Notes under the pieces: model-generated
The model's database searches: none
Told to the model about the DNA's origin: nothing
What the model saw: only the letters and a program-made list of their open reading frames with translations
From: an uncultured Draconibacterium sp.
Lineage (GTDB): Bacteria; Bacteroidota; Bacteroidia; Bacteroidales; Prolixibacteraceae
DNA: 64,000 nucleotides
Direction: 5' to 3'
Assembly: GCF_963674925.1 (NCBI RefSeq)
Contig: NZ_OY771648.1
Span: forward strand, 1-64,000
Shown: piece by piece, positions 52,702-62,059 of the stretch
Numbering within the stretch: the stretch's first letter is position 1
How the letters are laid out: each line of letters begins with the position of its first letter
Position numbers and translations under genes: made by a program

Positions 52702-53994
52702 ATGCAGTTTTCAAAAAGTATAGAAGCATTCAAACAAGCTCAGCAAAGTATTCCGGGAGGTGTGAATTCACCGGTTAGGGCTTTTAAAAGTGTAAACTTA
52801 AATCCGGTATTTATCACCAGTGCCAATGGCTCAACAGTTGTTGATCTCGACGGGAATCAATACACTGATTTTGTATCGTCGTGGGGACCGCTGATTTTTG
52901 GTCATGCCCACCCTGAAATTGTGTCGGCTATTAACGACGCCGCACAAAAAGGCACGAGCTACGGTGCTCCTACTTTATACGAAACCGAAATGGCAGAGCT
53001 GATCGTTGAGATGGTGCCATCGATAGAAAAAGTGCGTATGGTGAACTCGGGAACTGAAGCCACAATGAGCGCCATTCGTTTGGCACGTGGTTACACAGGC
53101 CGCGAGAAAATTGTAAAGTTTGTTGGAAATTACCACGGACACGGCGACAGTTTCCTCATCAAAGCGGGTTCCGGAGCTATAACTTTAGGTTTGCCTGATA
53201 GTCCGGGTGTAACTGCCGGAAATGCAAAAGATACTTTGCTGGCCAATTATAACGATCTGGCTTCGGTGGAAAAACTTTTTGAAGAAGAAAAAGAAAATAT
53301 AGCAGCAATAATTGTTGAGCCGGTTGCCGGAAACATGGGTGTTGTTCTTCCTGAAAAAGGATTTTTGGAAGGCCTGCGCGAAATTGCTACAAAAAATGGC
53401 GCATTGCTAATTTTTGACGAGGTGATCACCGGTTTTCGTTTGGCAAAAGGTGGTGCGCAGGAATACTTTAATGTAATGCCCGACATTACTACGCTGGGAA
53501 AAATTATTGGCGGAGGATTACCGGTTGGTGCTTACGGCGGTAAAAAAGAGATTATGGATCAGCTGGCGCCAAACGGCCCGATTTACCAGGCAGGAACGCT
53601 GTCGGGAAATCCACTGGCAATGGCAGCAGGAAGCACGATGCTGAAATTGATCCTGAACACTGCGGACTTCTACCCTGAATTGGAGCGAAAAGCGAAAAAG
53701 CTGGAAGAAGGAATTCGCAACAACCTCAAAGAAACAGGTATTAATGCGGTATTGAATCGTGTTGGCTCAATGATGACTTTGTTTTTCACCAACGAAGAGA
53801 AAGTGAGCTCCTACGACGAGGCAATGAGTGCTGATACGATACGTTACGCTGAATATTTCAAACTATCGCTGGAAAGTGGTATGTACATCGCGCCGTCGCA
53901 GTTTGAGTGTTTGTTTGTTTCGTATGCTCACACCGACGAAGACATTAACAACATCATCAGCGCCAATTTAAACGCCTTAAAACAATTAGCATAG
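52702..53994 (+). CDS. hemL: Glutamate-1-semialdehyde 2,1-aminomutase
   Basis: This 430-residue PLP enzyme converts glutamate-1-semialdehyde into ALA. PLP binds Lys267 (TTLGKIIGGGLPVGAYGG). Other features are FVNSGTEA-type MVNSGTEATMSAIRLARG, FVGNYHGHGD, FDEVITGFR and ERLF-like GNPLAMAAG. It starts 3 bp after hemB, so the two are likely co-translated. The 162-bp gap that follows contains an inverted repeat. Confidence 0.98.
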   Translation: MQFSKSIEAFKQAQQSIPGGVNSPVRAFKSVNLNPVFITSANGSTVVDLDGNQYTDFVSSWGPLIFGHAHPEIVSAINDAAQKGTSYGAPTLYETEMAELIVEMVPSIEKVRMVNSGTEATMSAIRLARGYTGREKIVKFVGNYHGHGDSFLIKAGSGAITLGLPDSPGVTAGNAKDTLLANYNDLASVEKLFEEEKENIAAIIVEPVAGNMGVVLPEKGFLEGLREIATKNGALLIFDEVITGFRLAKGGAQEYFNVMPDITTLGKIIGGGLPVGAYGGKKEIMDQLAPNGPIYQAGTLSGNPLAMAAGSTMLKLILNTADFYPELERKAKKLEEGIRNNLKETGINAVLNRVGSMMTLFFTNEEKVSSYDEAMSADTIRYAEYFKLSLESGMYIAPSQFECLFVSYAHTDEDINNIISANLNALKQLA

Positions 53995-54003
53995 AAAGAT
54001 AAG

Positions 54004-54087
54004 AGATTGAAAGGAGATCGATTAAAGATTGATCGGAGATTGAGCGAATCAACTCAATCTCATCAATCCATTCAATCATTTCAATCT
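54004..54087. repeat. Imperfect inverted repeat built from AGATTGA words
   Basis: The outer arms are AGATTGAAA (54004-54012) and TTTCAATCT (54079-54087). The inner arms are AGATTGAG (54037-54044) and CTCAATCT (54053-54060) around an 8-base loop. The sequence between them is more copies of the same word. It fills the gap between hemL and hemE. Confidence 0.75.
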
Positions 54088-54156
54088 AATACCAATTGAA
54101 AATATTTTGCAGATAGTTAAACGTAATTTGTAGAAAAGATAGAAATACCAACATAG

Positions 54157-55188
54157 ATGGAAAAAGGAATCTTTATAAAAACACTGAAAGGCGAGAAAAC
54201 GGAACGGCCGCCGGTGTGGTTTATGCGTCAGGCGGGAAGAGTTTTGCCGTCGTATCTTGAAATGCGCAAACAGTATAGTTTTAAAGAGTTAATGCGCGAT
54301 CCGGAACTGGCAGCCAAAGTTACACTTCTGCCTGTTTACGATTTGGGCGTTGACGCAGCTATTCTTTTTTCCGATATCCTTGTAATTCCCGAGGCAATGG
54401 GAATGGAATTAACTTTCACCGATTCGGGTCCACGATTCGCAACGGCATTAAAGGATCTGGACGACCCAATGTCACTAATCAATCCGGACGCTACAAAACT
54501 GGAATACATTTACGATGTAATCGATAAAATTCAGGAAACCAAACCAAAGGATTTCCCATTGATCGGTTTCTGCGGAGCTCCGTTTACCACACTGTGTTAC
54601 ATGGTGCAGGGATTGGGAACAAATCATACTTTCCCCGATGCGGTTTCGCTGTTGTATAAAGATAAAAAACTGGCCAAACAACTGCTGGGAGCCATTACCG
54701 AGTTATCGATTGAGTATGCGCTGAACCAGGTAAAACATGGTGTCGCAGCTTTTCAGATCTTTGAGACGCACGCCGGACTTATCCCTGCTGATTTGTACAT
54801 GGAATTGATTATGCCGTTTGTACGAAAAATATCGGCAGCAGTAATGGAAACAGGCACGCCAACTATTTTCTTACCAAAAGGTTTGGGAACAGGTTTAAAA
54901 CAGTTGCAACCCGGCGATGCCGACTTTATCAGTGTCGACTGGCAGGTGCCCATAAAAGAAGCACGCGAAATGATACCGTCAGACATGGGAATCCAGGGAA
55001 ATCTTGACCCACGGATTTTATTTGCCAACCAGGAAGTAATTGAAGCTAAATTGCAGGAATACCTTTCGTTTGGAGCTGAACAAGACAAATGGATTTTTAA
55101 TGTTGGACACGGATTTGTTCCCGGCATTCCGGTTGAAAATGCTAAATTCGTTGTCGACTGGATCAAAAGTGCAAACTGGAACAGATAA
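54157..55188 (+). CDS. hemE: Uroporphyrinogen decarboxylase
   Basis: This 343-residue enzyme decarboxylates uroporphyrinogen III to coproporphyrinogen III. The N-terminal signature RPPVWFMRQAGRVLPSYLEMR, the catalytic-region aspartate in LFSDILVIPEAMG and GFCGAPFTTLCYMVQG are all intact. It is the last pathway gene of this cluster; later haem steps are not in the window. Confidence 0.98.
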   Translation: MEKGIFIKTLKGEKTERPPVWFMRQAGRVLPSYLEMRKQYSFKELMRDPELAAKVTLLPVYDLGVDAAILFSDILVIPEAMGMELTFTDSGPRFATALKDLDDPMSLINPDATKLEYIYDVIDKIQETKPKDFPLIGFCGAPFTTLCYMVQGLGTNHTFPDAVSLLYKDKKLAKQLLGAITELSIEYALNQVKHGVAAFQIFETHAGLIPADLYMELIMPFVRKISAAVMETGTPTIFLPKGLGTGLKQLQPGDADFISVDWQVPIKEAREMIPSDMGIQGNLDPRILFANQEVIEAKLQEYLSFGAEQDKWIFNVGHGFVPGIPVENAKFVVDWIKSANWNR

Positions 55189-55209
55189 GATGAGCAAACA
55201 GGAATAAGT

Positions 55210-55296
55210 ATATAGTAGTGAGTAGTGAGAAATTATGGTAAATGACTGAAAAGTATTCAGTACGCCAAATCTCAATACTCATTACTAGCTACTCCA
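55210..55296. repeat. Imperfect inverted repeat of GTAGTGAG / CTCATTAC words
   Basis: AGTAGTGAGTAGTGAG (about 55214-55229) faces CTCAATACTCATTACTAGCTACT (about 55271-55293). The arms match imperfectly because each is itself a short-word repeat. It fills the gap between hemE and the small membrane protein gene. Confidence 0.6.
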
Positions 55297-55310
55297 ATCT
55301 AAAAAGAATA

Positions 55311-55763
55311 ATGAATCTGAGCGCCATAATCACATCCGACTTTGTAAAAATAATACACGACATTGTAAGTGTATCATTTTTACTTCTTGCGGTAACGTTG
55401 ATTTACCGCTCGGTTCGTGGAATAAAAAACCACCTCCCCTATGCCAAAACCGACAAGTATGTTGCGATTGCTTTTATTGTAGCGCTATACATGCAACTTA
55501 TTTTAGGGCTTATCATGTTTACCAATCTCGGAGCAGGATTTGATTTTCAGTACGTCCCCGATGAAAGCACAAACATGGTTTCGAAAAGGCTTTGGCCGGT
55601 AGAACACATCGTACTAATGTTGTTCGCCCTTTTTATTGCCAACCTCGGATTGATATCTTCATTTCTTACGGAAAAAAGCCAGAGTCGGTTTAAGAAAGTG
55701 CTTATCTACTATTCAATTGCGGTTGTTCTTATTGCTATTTCGTTGTTATCGATTTACGCTTAA
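55311..55763 (+). CDS. Small four-helix membrane protein, cytochrome b-like
   Basis: This 150-residue protein starts at the ATG at 55311; a longer frame from 55242 runs through the intergenic repeat and is rejected. Four hydrophobic helices are visible (about residues 10-33, 47-70, 95-117 and 128-149). His15 (KIIHDIVS) and the His in WPVEHIVLMLFAL lie in helices one and three. The pattern resembles a small Bacteroidota family often labelled cytochrome B, but haem binding is unproven. Its position after hemE fits a haem-linked role only by context. Confidence 0.65.
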   Translation: MNLSAIITSDFVKIIHDIVSVSFLLLAVTLIYRSVRGIKNHLPYAKTDKYVAIAFIVALYMQLILGLIMFTNLGAGFDFQYVPDESTNMVSKRLWPVEHIVLMLFALFIANLGLISSFLTEKSQSRFKKVLIYYSIAVVLIAISLLSIYA

Positions 55764-56358
55764 TGGTATTTAGTATCTACTTGGTAGGTAGCCATAGTAA
55801 AATCTATGGCGAAGCACAACTAAAATGTTTTATCCCAGGAGTTTCAATAATAATTAAGTAACCTAGTATAAGAAACTGACTTTTGCCTTATCAGGCGGAT
55901 TCTACTCTTTGGTTTAGCCCAAAGAGTAGACAGAAAACCCAAGGCTGCGACCACTTCACTCGGAAAAGCTACGCGATGCCGACTAAAATTCCTGAAACTC
56001 GTCGTACCTCCTCAAACAACAGTAATTTTTTACGTCGCCATCACTTGTTTTCCGGCTCACCGGCCGAGGCCAGGCTCCCTTGTAACTGACGTTGCATTAG
56101 TGGACGGCCTCTTTTGGTCGTTGCCCGGAGTTGAAATAAAACCTTAGTGAGAGCGGGAAGCTCCGAAGAATTGAGGAGATCACCCGTCCGAACTTAGGTT
56201 TTATGAAAATGGAGGGTGAAGATCAAAAGAAGCCTTGCGCTCGGAAATGCCTTCCTCGTGCTTCGTCTTTGCTTCAAGGCAAAGATGAAGGCCTCCGGCA
56301 GGAAAAAAGGCACAATACTTTAGACAGCCGAAAAACGAAGAACGAAAAACATATTGAA
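55764..56358. other. Structure-rich non-coding element
   Basis: No gene is recognised in this 595-bp gap between convergent units. It contains three hairpins. The first is a perfect 12-bp stem TCTACTCTTTGG/CCAAAGAGTAGA with a TTTAGC loop (55901-55930). The second is a roughly 69-base domain closed by ATAAAACCTTAGT and ACTTAGGTTTTAT (about 56136-56205) with one mismatch. The third is CTTCGTCTTTGC-TTCAAG-GCAAAGATGAAG (about 56262-56291). Base composition is more GC-rich than in other gaps of the window. It may be a dispersed repeat or a structured RNA. Confidence 0.6.
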
Positions 56359-57084
56359 CTAACATTCCATTCGTAGATAAATCAAAGCCGGGGTTTTTAC
56401 AGGCGTCTCACTATTCAACGCAACCATCTCTTTCAATGTTCCTTTAAATTTTTGGGCATCCCAACGGCCAGAGCGTGAGACAATGGTAGTATGGATACAC
56501 TCGCGATGAACGGTATCCAGCGCCTCGTAAATTTCCTCCAGCACTTTTGTACCCATGTAAATTACGGCAGTTCCCCGGTTCTCCAGAATACTTACCAACT
56601 GTTTTACGCTGAGCAACTTCCCGGCCACATCGCGCCCGGATAGAAGGTGCAATGAGTTGCTTCCCCGTCGGTCGGTTAACGGAACACCAAATTCTGCCGA
56701 TGCCGCATTAAACGCAGAAATTCCCGGCACCACTTCAAAAGGAATATTCTTTTCCTCCAGGAACGAAGTTTCTTCGGCACCGCGGCTAAAGATCATCGGA
56801 TCGCCAGATTTCACCCGCACTACCACTTTACCCAGCTTGGCATGCTTTTCAATTTTTTGGTGGATGGAGTTTTGCCGTTCAGTAACATCTACCCCATCGC
56901 CGGCACGTTTACCCACAAAAATCAGTTCTGCATTTTCAGGAAAAAGCGCCCGAACATCGCGCGATATCAACGCATCGTACAAAATCACATCTGCATCTTT
57001 AATACAATTATGCGCTTTTACGGTGAGTAAATCTGCCGGTCCGGGGCCCGCTCCTACTATATATACTTTCCCCAACTGTTCCAT
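56359..57084 (-). CDS. cobA: Uroporphyrinogen-III C-methyltransferase
   Basis: This 241-residue SAM-dependent enzyme methylates uroporphyrinogen III twice to precorrin-2. The start at 57084 (MEQLGKVYIVGAGPGPADLLTVKA) is preferred over 57105, which would overlap the upstream gene. Signatures are VGAGPGPADLLT, VVRVKSGDPMIFSRGAEE and VVPGISAFNAASAEFGVPLTDR. It is the last gene of the sulfite-reductase operon and feeds the sirohaem used by CysI. It stands alone, without a CysG-type C-terminal fusion. Confidence 0.96.
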   Translation of the reverse strand: MEQLGKVYIVGAGPGPADLLTVKAHNCIKDADVILYDALISRDVRALFPENAELIFVGKRAGDGVDVTERQNSIHQKIEKHAKLGKVVVRVKSGDPMIFSRGAEETSFLEEKNIPFEVVPGISAFNAASAEFGVPLTDRRGSNSLHLLSGRDVAGKLLSVKQLVSILENRGTAVIYMGTKVLEEIYEALDTVHRECIHTTIVSRSGRWDAQKFKGTLKEMVALNSETPVKTPALIYLRMEC

Positions 57085-57086
57085 TT

Positions 57087-57926
57087 CTAAATTCTGTAAG
57101 CCCACTCTTCCACTTCTTTTAAGTAGTCCATCGGACTTTGATACACAAACTTATAATCCAACGCCGCAATGAGTTTATCGCTGTTAATCACCTTGTAACT
57201 TCCTTTGTCTTTTGAAAACACCGGAATTGGCAGATCACTGATCTTTGCCGCTTTTGCGTAAAACTCATTTCGCCCGGGATGCTCAGGACTTACCGCATTA
57301 AACACCTCTCCCCAAATATCCTTTTCGATGACTTGAGTGATAATATTTATACAGTCGTCGCGGTGAATTAAATTCACAGGAGAATCAAAAACCGGGGCAT
57401 TTCGGTTCTGAACAAAACGCGCCGGATTACGATCGTAACCAATTAATCCGCCAAAACGAATGACCGTTGTTTGAAATGCCGGATTCTCCCGCAACAGTTT
57501 TTCCGCTTTTAACAAAGCTCTGCCGCTTGCTTTCTCCGGTGTTCCTTCGTCGCCTTCTTTTACTTCCGCGTTTCGAGATTCGTAAACCGAAGTTGAAGAG
57601 ATAAATAGCACTTTTTTAATGTTCAGTTCCTGCACTTTGGCAATTACCTGCTCAATTTTTTTCGGAAATGAATCCTCCACACAATCGGTTCGCGTTGGCG
57701 GAATGCTGATGATAAGCACATCTGTATTAAAAAAACTATTGTAATCCACCGTAAGCGATTGCGCTTTGGCTTTCACGTAAAATGCACTAATTCCACTCAC
57801 CTCAAGCCGGTTGTAACTTTGAGTTGACGCCACCGATCCTTTAACTTTCCAGCCTTTTCGGAGCATTGATCTTCCCAACGCCGTTCCTAACCATCCGCAA
57901 CCTAATATCGATACTGTTGTTCTCAT
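57087..57926 (-). CDS. SDR-family NAD(P)-binding epimerase/dehydratase-like protein
   Basis: This 279-residue protein has an N-terminal Rossmann motif (SILGCGWLGTALGRSMLRKGWKV) and an SDR-like STSVYES segment, but the usual YxxxK reads as SGRALLKAEKLL without the tyrosine. It resembles atypical extended SDRs of the YeeZ type. It lies between cysI and cobA, 46 bp after cysI and 2 bp before the cobA start. Co-transcription with sirohaem and sulfite reduction genes is likely, but its reaction is unknown. Confidence 0.75.
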   Translation of the reverse strand: MRTTVSILGCGWLGTALGRSMLRKGWKVKGSVASTQSYNRLEVSGISAFYVKAKAQSLTVDYNSFFNTDVLIISIPPTRTDCVEDSFPKKIEQVIAKVQELNIKKVLFISSTSVYESRNAEVKEGDEGTPEKASGRALLKAEKLLRENPAFQTTVIRFGGLIGYDRNPARFVQNRNAPVFDSPVNLIHRDDCINIITQVIEKDIWGEVFNAVSPEHPGRNEFYAKAAKISDLPIPVFSKDKGSYKVINSDKLIAALDYKFVYQSPMDYLKEVEEWAYRI

Positions 57927-57972
57927 GTTTGTTTGCTTTTTTAGTTTTGATTTCTACCCGTTACTAATGGAA

Positions 57973-59673
57973 TTAGTGTTTAAAATCCTTGCCTTCTTTA
58001 ATCTCCTCCACGTAATTTTTGCGGAGAACAAAGTCGCCAAAGTGCTCAGCGGCCTCGCGATTTGCTGCAAAATCAGCAATAATCGGACGCAGCTCGTTCA
58101 GTATCTCTTCCTCGTTGATGGTTTGTTTGTAAAGCGTGTTCAAACGCGATCCGTTAAAACTTCCACCAAGGTATAAGTTGTAGTAGCCCGGCGATTTACC
58201 GATCAGGCCAATTTCGGCCAGGTAAGGTCGTCCGCAACCATTCGGACAGCCGGTCATACGGATTACAATTTCTTCTTTGCCCAGTTTGTGTTCATTCAGT
58301 ATAGCTTCAATTTTCGATACCAAATCAGGCAGGTAACGTTCGGCTTCAGCAAAAGCCAGCGGGCATGTCGGTAAGGCCACACAAGCAATTGAATTCTTTC
58401 GTAAACCGGAAATATCTTCCGGAGATACACCATAGGTTTTTAGCAAGGCATCAACCTGGTTTTTCACCTTTGTGCTTACTCCCGAGATGATCAGGTTCTG
58501 ATTTCCGGTAAGAATAATATCGCCGTCGATTACTTTTGATATCTCACGAAGGGCAGTTTTTAGTTTGTATTCACCGCGGTCGAGTACGCGGCCGCCTTCA
58601 ACAAAATAAGTGAGGTGCCACTTTTTGTCACTACCTTTTATCCAGCCAAAATCATCGCCGTATCGGTCTAAATTATAAGGGCGTTCCGGCTCCAGCTCAT
58701 ATCCCAGATATTTTGTCAGTTCAGCCACAAATTCCTCAACTCCCATTCGGTCGATGGTATATTTTAAACGAGCCTGTTTCCTGTCTTTTCTATTACCGTT
58801 ATCGCGTTGTACGAGTACTACTTTTTCGGCTACGTCAATAATCTGATCGGGTGTACAAAAACCAATTACAGTTCCTGTTCTGGGATAAGTTTCAGGTTTA
58901 CCAAAAGTGGTTCCCAAACCACCGCCAACAGCAACATTGTAGCCAACAATTTTCCCGTTCTCAATAAGGGCAATAAAACCCAGATCCTGCGAAAAAACAT
59001 CGCAATCGTTATGCGGTGGAATTACAATCCCGATTTTAAATTTACGCGGCAGGTAACGGTTTCCGTACAAAGGCTCAACCTCCTCTTTGCTGTCGGCCAC
59101 CAGTTTTTTATCCAGCCATATTTCGTGATAAGCACCTGTTTTTGGCAAAAGATGCTCGCTGATATTTTTAGCTGTTTCAATTACTTCAGCATGAAACGGC
59201 GATTGCGCCGGATTGGCATGGCTCATCACGTTACGGTTTACGTCGCCACAAGCTGCGATGGTGTCCATCAAATGGTCGTTCATTTCTTTAATGGTGGCCT
59301 TCAGGTTTCTTTTCAGTACACCGTGCAACTGAAATGTTTGTCTTGTAGTCAATTTCAACGTACCGTTGGCATATTTGTCCGACAGCTCGTCCATTGCCAG
59401 CCACTGCGTCGGCGTAAATTTGCCGCCGGGCATACGTAGTCGGATCAAAAAAGAAAAGGCAGGCTCCAGTTTTTGCCGTTTTCGCTCCTTATCAATATCG
59501 CGGTCCCACTGCTGATAAATACCATGGAATTTCGAGATTTGCGTGTCTCCGTCCGAAATGGCCCCGGTAATCGGATCGGCCAGACTTTCTGTTAAGGTTC
59601 CACGTAAATAGCTACTATCGTATTTGAGCTTTTCAACTTCTGAAAGCTCCTGCCAGTTAATATTTTCACTCAT
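57973..59673 (-). CDS. cysI: Assimilatory sulfite reductase, hemoprotein (beta) subunit
   Basis: This 566-residue protein reduces sulfite to sulfide with six electrons at a coupled sirohaem/4Fe-4S centre. The four cluster cysteines are present: Cys431 and Cys437 (CVALPTC), Cys476 and Cys480 (CPNGC). Other features are LRMPGGKFTPTQW, GDVNRNVMSHANP and VGGGLGTTFGK. It follows the flavoprotein gene cysJ after 72 bp, giving a complete CysJI pair. Confidence 0.96.
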   Translation of the reverse strand: MSENINWQELSEVEKLKYDSSYLRGTLTESLADPITGAISDGDTQISKFHGIYQQWDRDIDKERKRQKLEPAFSFLIRLRMPGGKFTPTQWLAMDELSDKYANGTLKLTTRQTFQLHGVLKRNLKATIKEMNDHLMDTIAACGDVNRNVMSHANPAQSPFHAEVIETAKNISEHLLPKTGAYHEIWLDKKLVADSKEEVEPLYGNRYLPRKFKIGIVIPPHNDCDVFSQDLGFIALIENGKIVGYNVAVGGGLGTTFGKPETYPRTGTVIGFCTPDQIIDVAEKVVLVQRDNGNRKDRKQARLKYTIDRMGVEEFVAELTKYLGYELEPERPYNLDRYGDDFGWIKGSDKKWHLTYFVEGGRVLDRGEYKLKTALREISKVIDGDIILTGNQNLIISGVSTKVKNQVDALLKTYGVSPEDISGLRKNSIACVALPTCPLAFAEAERYLPDLVSKIEAILNEHKLGKEEIVIRMTGCPNGCGRPYLAEIGLIGKSPGYYNLYLGGSFNGSRLNTLYKQTINEEEILNELRPIIADFAANREAAEHFGDFVLRKNYVEEIKEGKDFKH

Positions 59674-59745
59674 AATTTTTGGGTTATAGTTTCAGGAACG
59701 ACTGCATGAAGGTAGTTGCAGTCATTCCTTTAATCTATCTATTTT

Positions 59746-61563
59746 CTAATATACATCGGTCTGGAAACGTTTTTCACGTTTCAAATTTTTCACATATTTT
59801 TCGGCTTGTTCTTCGCTGATTCCACCCTGAGTCTGAATGATATCAAGCAAAGCCTTATTTACATCTTTGGCCATGTATTTCATGTCGCCACACAGGTACA
59901 AATGCGCACCGTTCTCCAGCCAGTCGAACACCTCTTTCTGCTGCTCTTTTAACTTGTGCTGCACGTATACTTTTTCTTCCTGATCGCGACTAAAAGCCAC
60001 ATCTATTTTGGTTAGCACTTCATTCTTTAATAGCTTTTGCCACTCGGTTTGGTAAAGGAAATCGGAATTAAAACGACGGTCGCCAAAAAATAACCACGAC
60101 TCGCCTTTAATGCCCATACTCTCGCGATGCTGCATAAATGCACGATACGGTGCTACACCGGTTCCGGCACCAACCATAATGATTTTTGATCCGTTGGCCG
60201 GCAATTTAAACGACGGATTTTTGTCGATATAAACCGGTATTTGCTCATCGATCTCAATGCTATCGGCCAGGTGTGACGAACATGCTCCGTTGCGTTTGCG
60301 GTTTTTACGCTCGTAGCGAACAACCGAAACGGTTACGTGAACTTCTTCACCCACACTTTCCATGCTTGACGAAATAGAATACAAACGCGGAGGAATCGGA
60401 CGAAGCACTTCTACCAGTTTGTGTGCATTCCACTCGTACGGGTAATCTTCCAACAAATCGAGCACATCGTGGCCATACAAATAATTGTCGAGCGCCTCAT
60501 CGTCGGCGAGTAATTTGGCCAGTTCGGCATTCTTTGTTTTCTCCTGGTATTTTTTGAGCAGGTCGAAAGTCAACAATGTAATTTCTAGATGGTGCGACAA
60601 AGCTTCCTTTATACTCATCTCCTCTTCACCAACGTCAACTTTCTGTTGCGGATCGAAACCTGTAAAAGCCAAAATATCTTCTACCAGCGCTTCAGGGTTC
60701 TTAGTAAAAATCCCTAACGAATCGCCCGGTTCGTATTCCAGGCCCGATCCTTCAAGCGAAAGTTCAACATGATACACTTCCTTATCTGAATCATTACCGG
60801 TAATCCGAACTTTCTCCAACACGGTTGCCATATATGGATTTGATTTCGAGAACTCCTCTCCAAAACCGCCAGTGCTTACTGATGGTGCCGACGACGGATC
60901 TGAAACAACAGGCTCCGGTGTTTCGGCCGGTGTAAGATTCAATAAAAAGAGGTTCATCCATGTTTCTGAAGGCTGTTCGTAATCCACATCGCATTTTACG
61001 GCTGCGGTAATACGGTAACCTCCCTGGGTTTTTAAAGCCTCATCAATTTCTTCGCCGGTTTTACAAAAATGTTTGTAGGTTTTGTCACCAAGCGCCAACA
61101 CCGAATAGTTTACTCCTTCCAGTTTCGGAGCCCGTGGTCCGGTTACATATTTGTAAAAATCCTCGGCCATATCCGGTGGATCGCCCTCGCCGTGCGTACT
61201 AACAATTATCGCTACATTGTCTTCCTCGTTCAGCTTTTTGTAGTTGTAATCGTACAAACTCAAAACCTGGGCATCAATTCCTTTAAACGAAGCTTTCTCT
61301 CCCAATTTTTCTGCCAGTCCCTGAGAATGTCCGGTTTCGGTACCATACAAAATGGTAAGCTTAATCGCACTTTGGGGTGGCGGGGCCACTGCGGCACTTG
61401 CTGTTATAGTTCCTACACCTGGCGCTTCTACGCCTCCCAGGGCAGCCAACCGCCCTTCAAAATAACCATTCAACCATACAGTTTGCTCCTTGTTCAAGCC
61501 TTCAACCAACTGGCTTAAAGCACTCAACTGTGCATCATTTAATGGATTTGTTCTTAAACTCAT
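59746..61563 (-). CDS. cysJ: Sulfite reductase flavoprotein (alpha) subunit
   Basis: This 605-residue diflavin reductase passes electrons from NADPH to CysI. A flavodoxin domain lies at about residues 67-205 (TILYGTETGHSQGLAEKLG, STHGEGDPPD). An FAD-binding domain follows (PPRLYSISSSMESVGEEVHVTVSVVRY), then an NADP-binding domain (MVGAGTGVAPYRAFMQ, HLYLCGDMKYMAKDV), ending at RFQTDVY. It lies 41 bp after the sirohaem synthase gene. Confidence 0.96.
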   Translation of the reverse strand: MSLRTNPLNDAQLSALSQLVEGLNKEQTVWLNGYFEGRLAALGGVEAPGVGTITASAAVAPPPQSAIKLTILYGTETGHSQGLAEKLGEKASFKGIDAQVLSLYDYNYKKLNEEDNVAIIVSTHGEGDPPDMAEDFYKYVTGPRAPKLEGVNYSVLALGDKTYKHFCKTGEEIDEALKTQGGYRITAAVKCDVDYEQPSETWMNLFLLNLTPAETPEPVVSDPSSAPSVSTGGFGEEFSKSNPYMATVLEKVRITGNDSDKEVYHVELSLEGSGLEYEPGDSLGIFTKNPEALVEDILAFTGFDPQQKVDVGEEEMSIKEALSHHLEITLLTFDLLKKYQEKTKNAELAKLLADDEALDNYLYGHDVLDLLEDYPYEWNAHKLVEVLRPIPPRLYSISSSMESVGEEVHVTVSVVRYERKNRKRNGACSSHLADSIEIDEQIPVYIDKNPSFKLPANGSKIIMVGAGTGVAPYRAFMQHRESMGIKGESWLFFGDRRFNSDFLYQTEWQKLLKNEVLTKIDVAFSRDQEEKVYVQHKLKEQQKEVFDWLENGAHLYLCGDMKYMAKDVNKALLDIIQTQGGISEEQAEKYVKNLKREKRFQTDVY

Positions 61564-61604
61564 TTTTGATTTTTAATTAGAAGACCGAATTGAATAAATT
61601 CAAA

Positions 61605-62054
61605 TCAATCTAGTTGCAACTTATCTTTTATTATATTTCTTATTCTTATCGATTCGTAAACATTCTCGCCATTCGAGCTCACCGCCACCGAAATATTTCC
61701 ATGCCGGTAGATAGCAGGAGAAACAAACTGACAGCGAGATGGTTTATCATGAATATTAACTAATACCTTTTCTTCGCGGCAGTCCTTTTCAATTTGCCGG
61801 TCGAGCTCTTCATTATTCGAGCAGGAATAAAGCATTAAATAGTCTTTTAAATACTTTTTGTGGTACGGCGCTTCGATGTATTTCACCCCGCTGTTTTTTA
61901 TTTCATCGCATACATCAATGGCCAGTATTTCAACCTCGGCATTGTGGCGCTGCAAAATCTTTAGCTTGCTGTAAGCACTTTTTCCGCCACCAACAATCAG
62001 TATTTTCTGGTTGGCAATATCAATTGCAATTGGTAAAAAATTTTTGTCTGCCAT
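61605..62054 (-). CDS. Precorrin-2 dehydrogenase / sirohydrochlorin ferrochelatase (Met8/CysG-N type)
   Basis: This 149-residue protein is the small NAD-binding sirohaem synthase module alone (LPIAIDIANQKILIVGGGKSAYSKLKILQRHNAEVEILA, then VNIHDKPSRCQFVSPAIYRHGNISVAVSSNGEN). It oxidises precorrin-2 and may insert iron. With cobA at the other end of the operon it would make sirohaem for CysI. It is shorter than the E. coli CysG N-terminal half, so iron insertion by this protein alone is less certain. It lies 5 bp after the DUF2061 gene. Confidence 0.85.
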   Translation of the reverse strand: MADKNFLPIAIDIANQKILIVGGGKSAYSKLKILQRHNAEVEILAIDVCDEIKNSGVKYIEAPYHKKYLKDYLMLYSCSNNEELDRQIEKDCREEKVLVNIHDKPSRCQFVSPAIYRHGNISVAVSSNGENVYESIRIRNIIKDKLQLD

Positions 62055-62059
62055 ACTCT

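Noticed and set aside
55883..56089. 68-codon plus-strand frame in the 56-kb element
   Set aside because: It runs through a strong hairpin, has no domain and no plausible start context.
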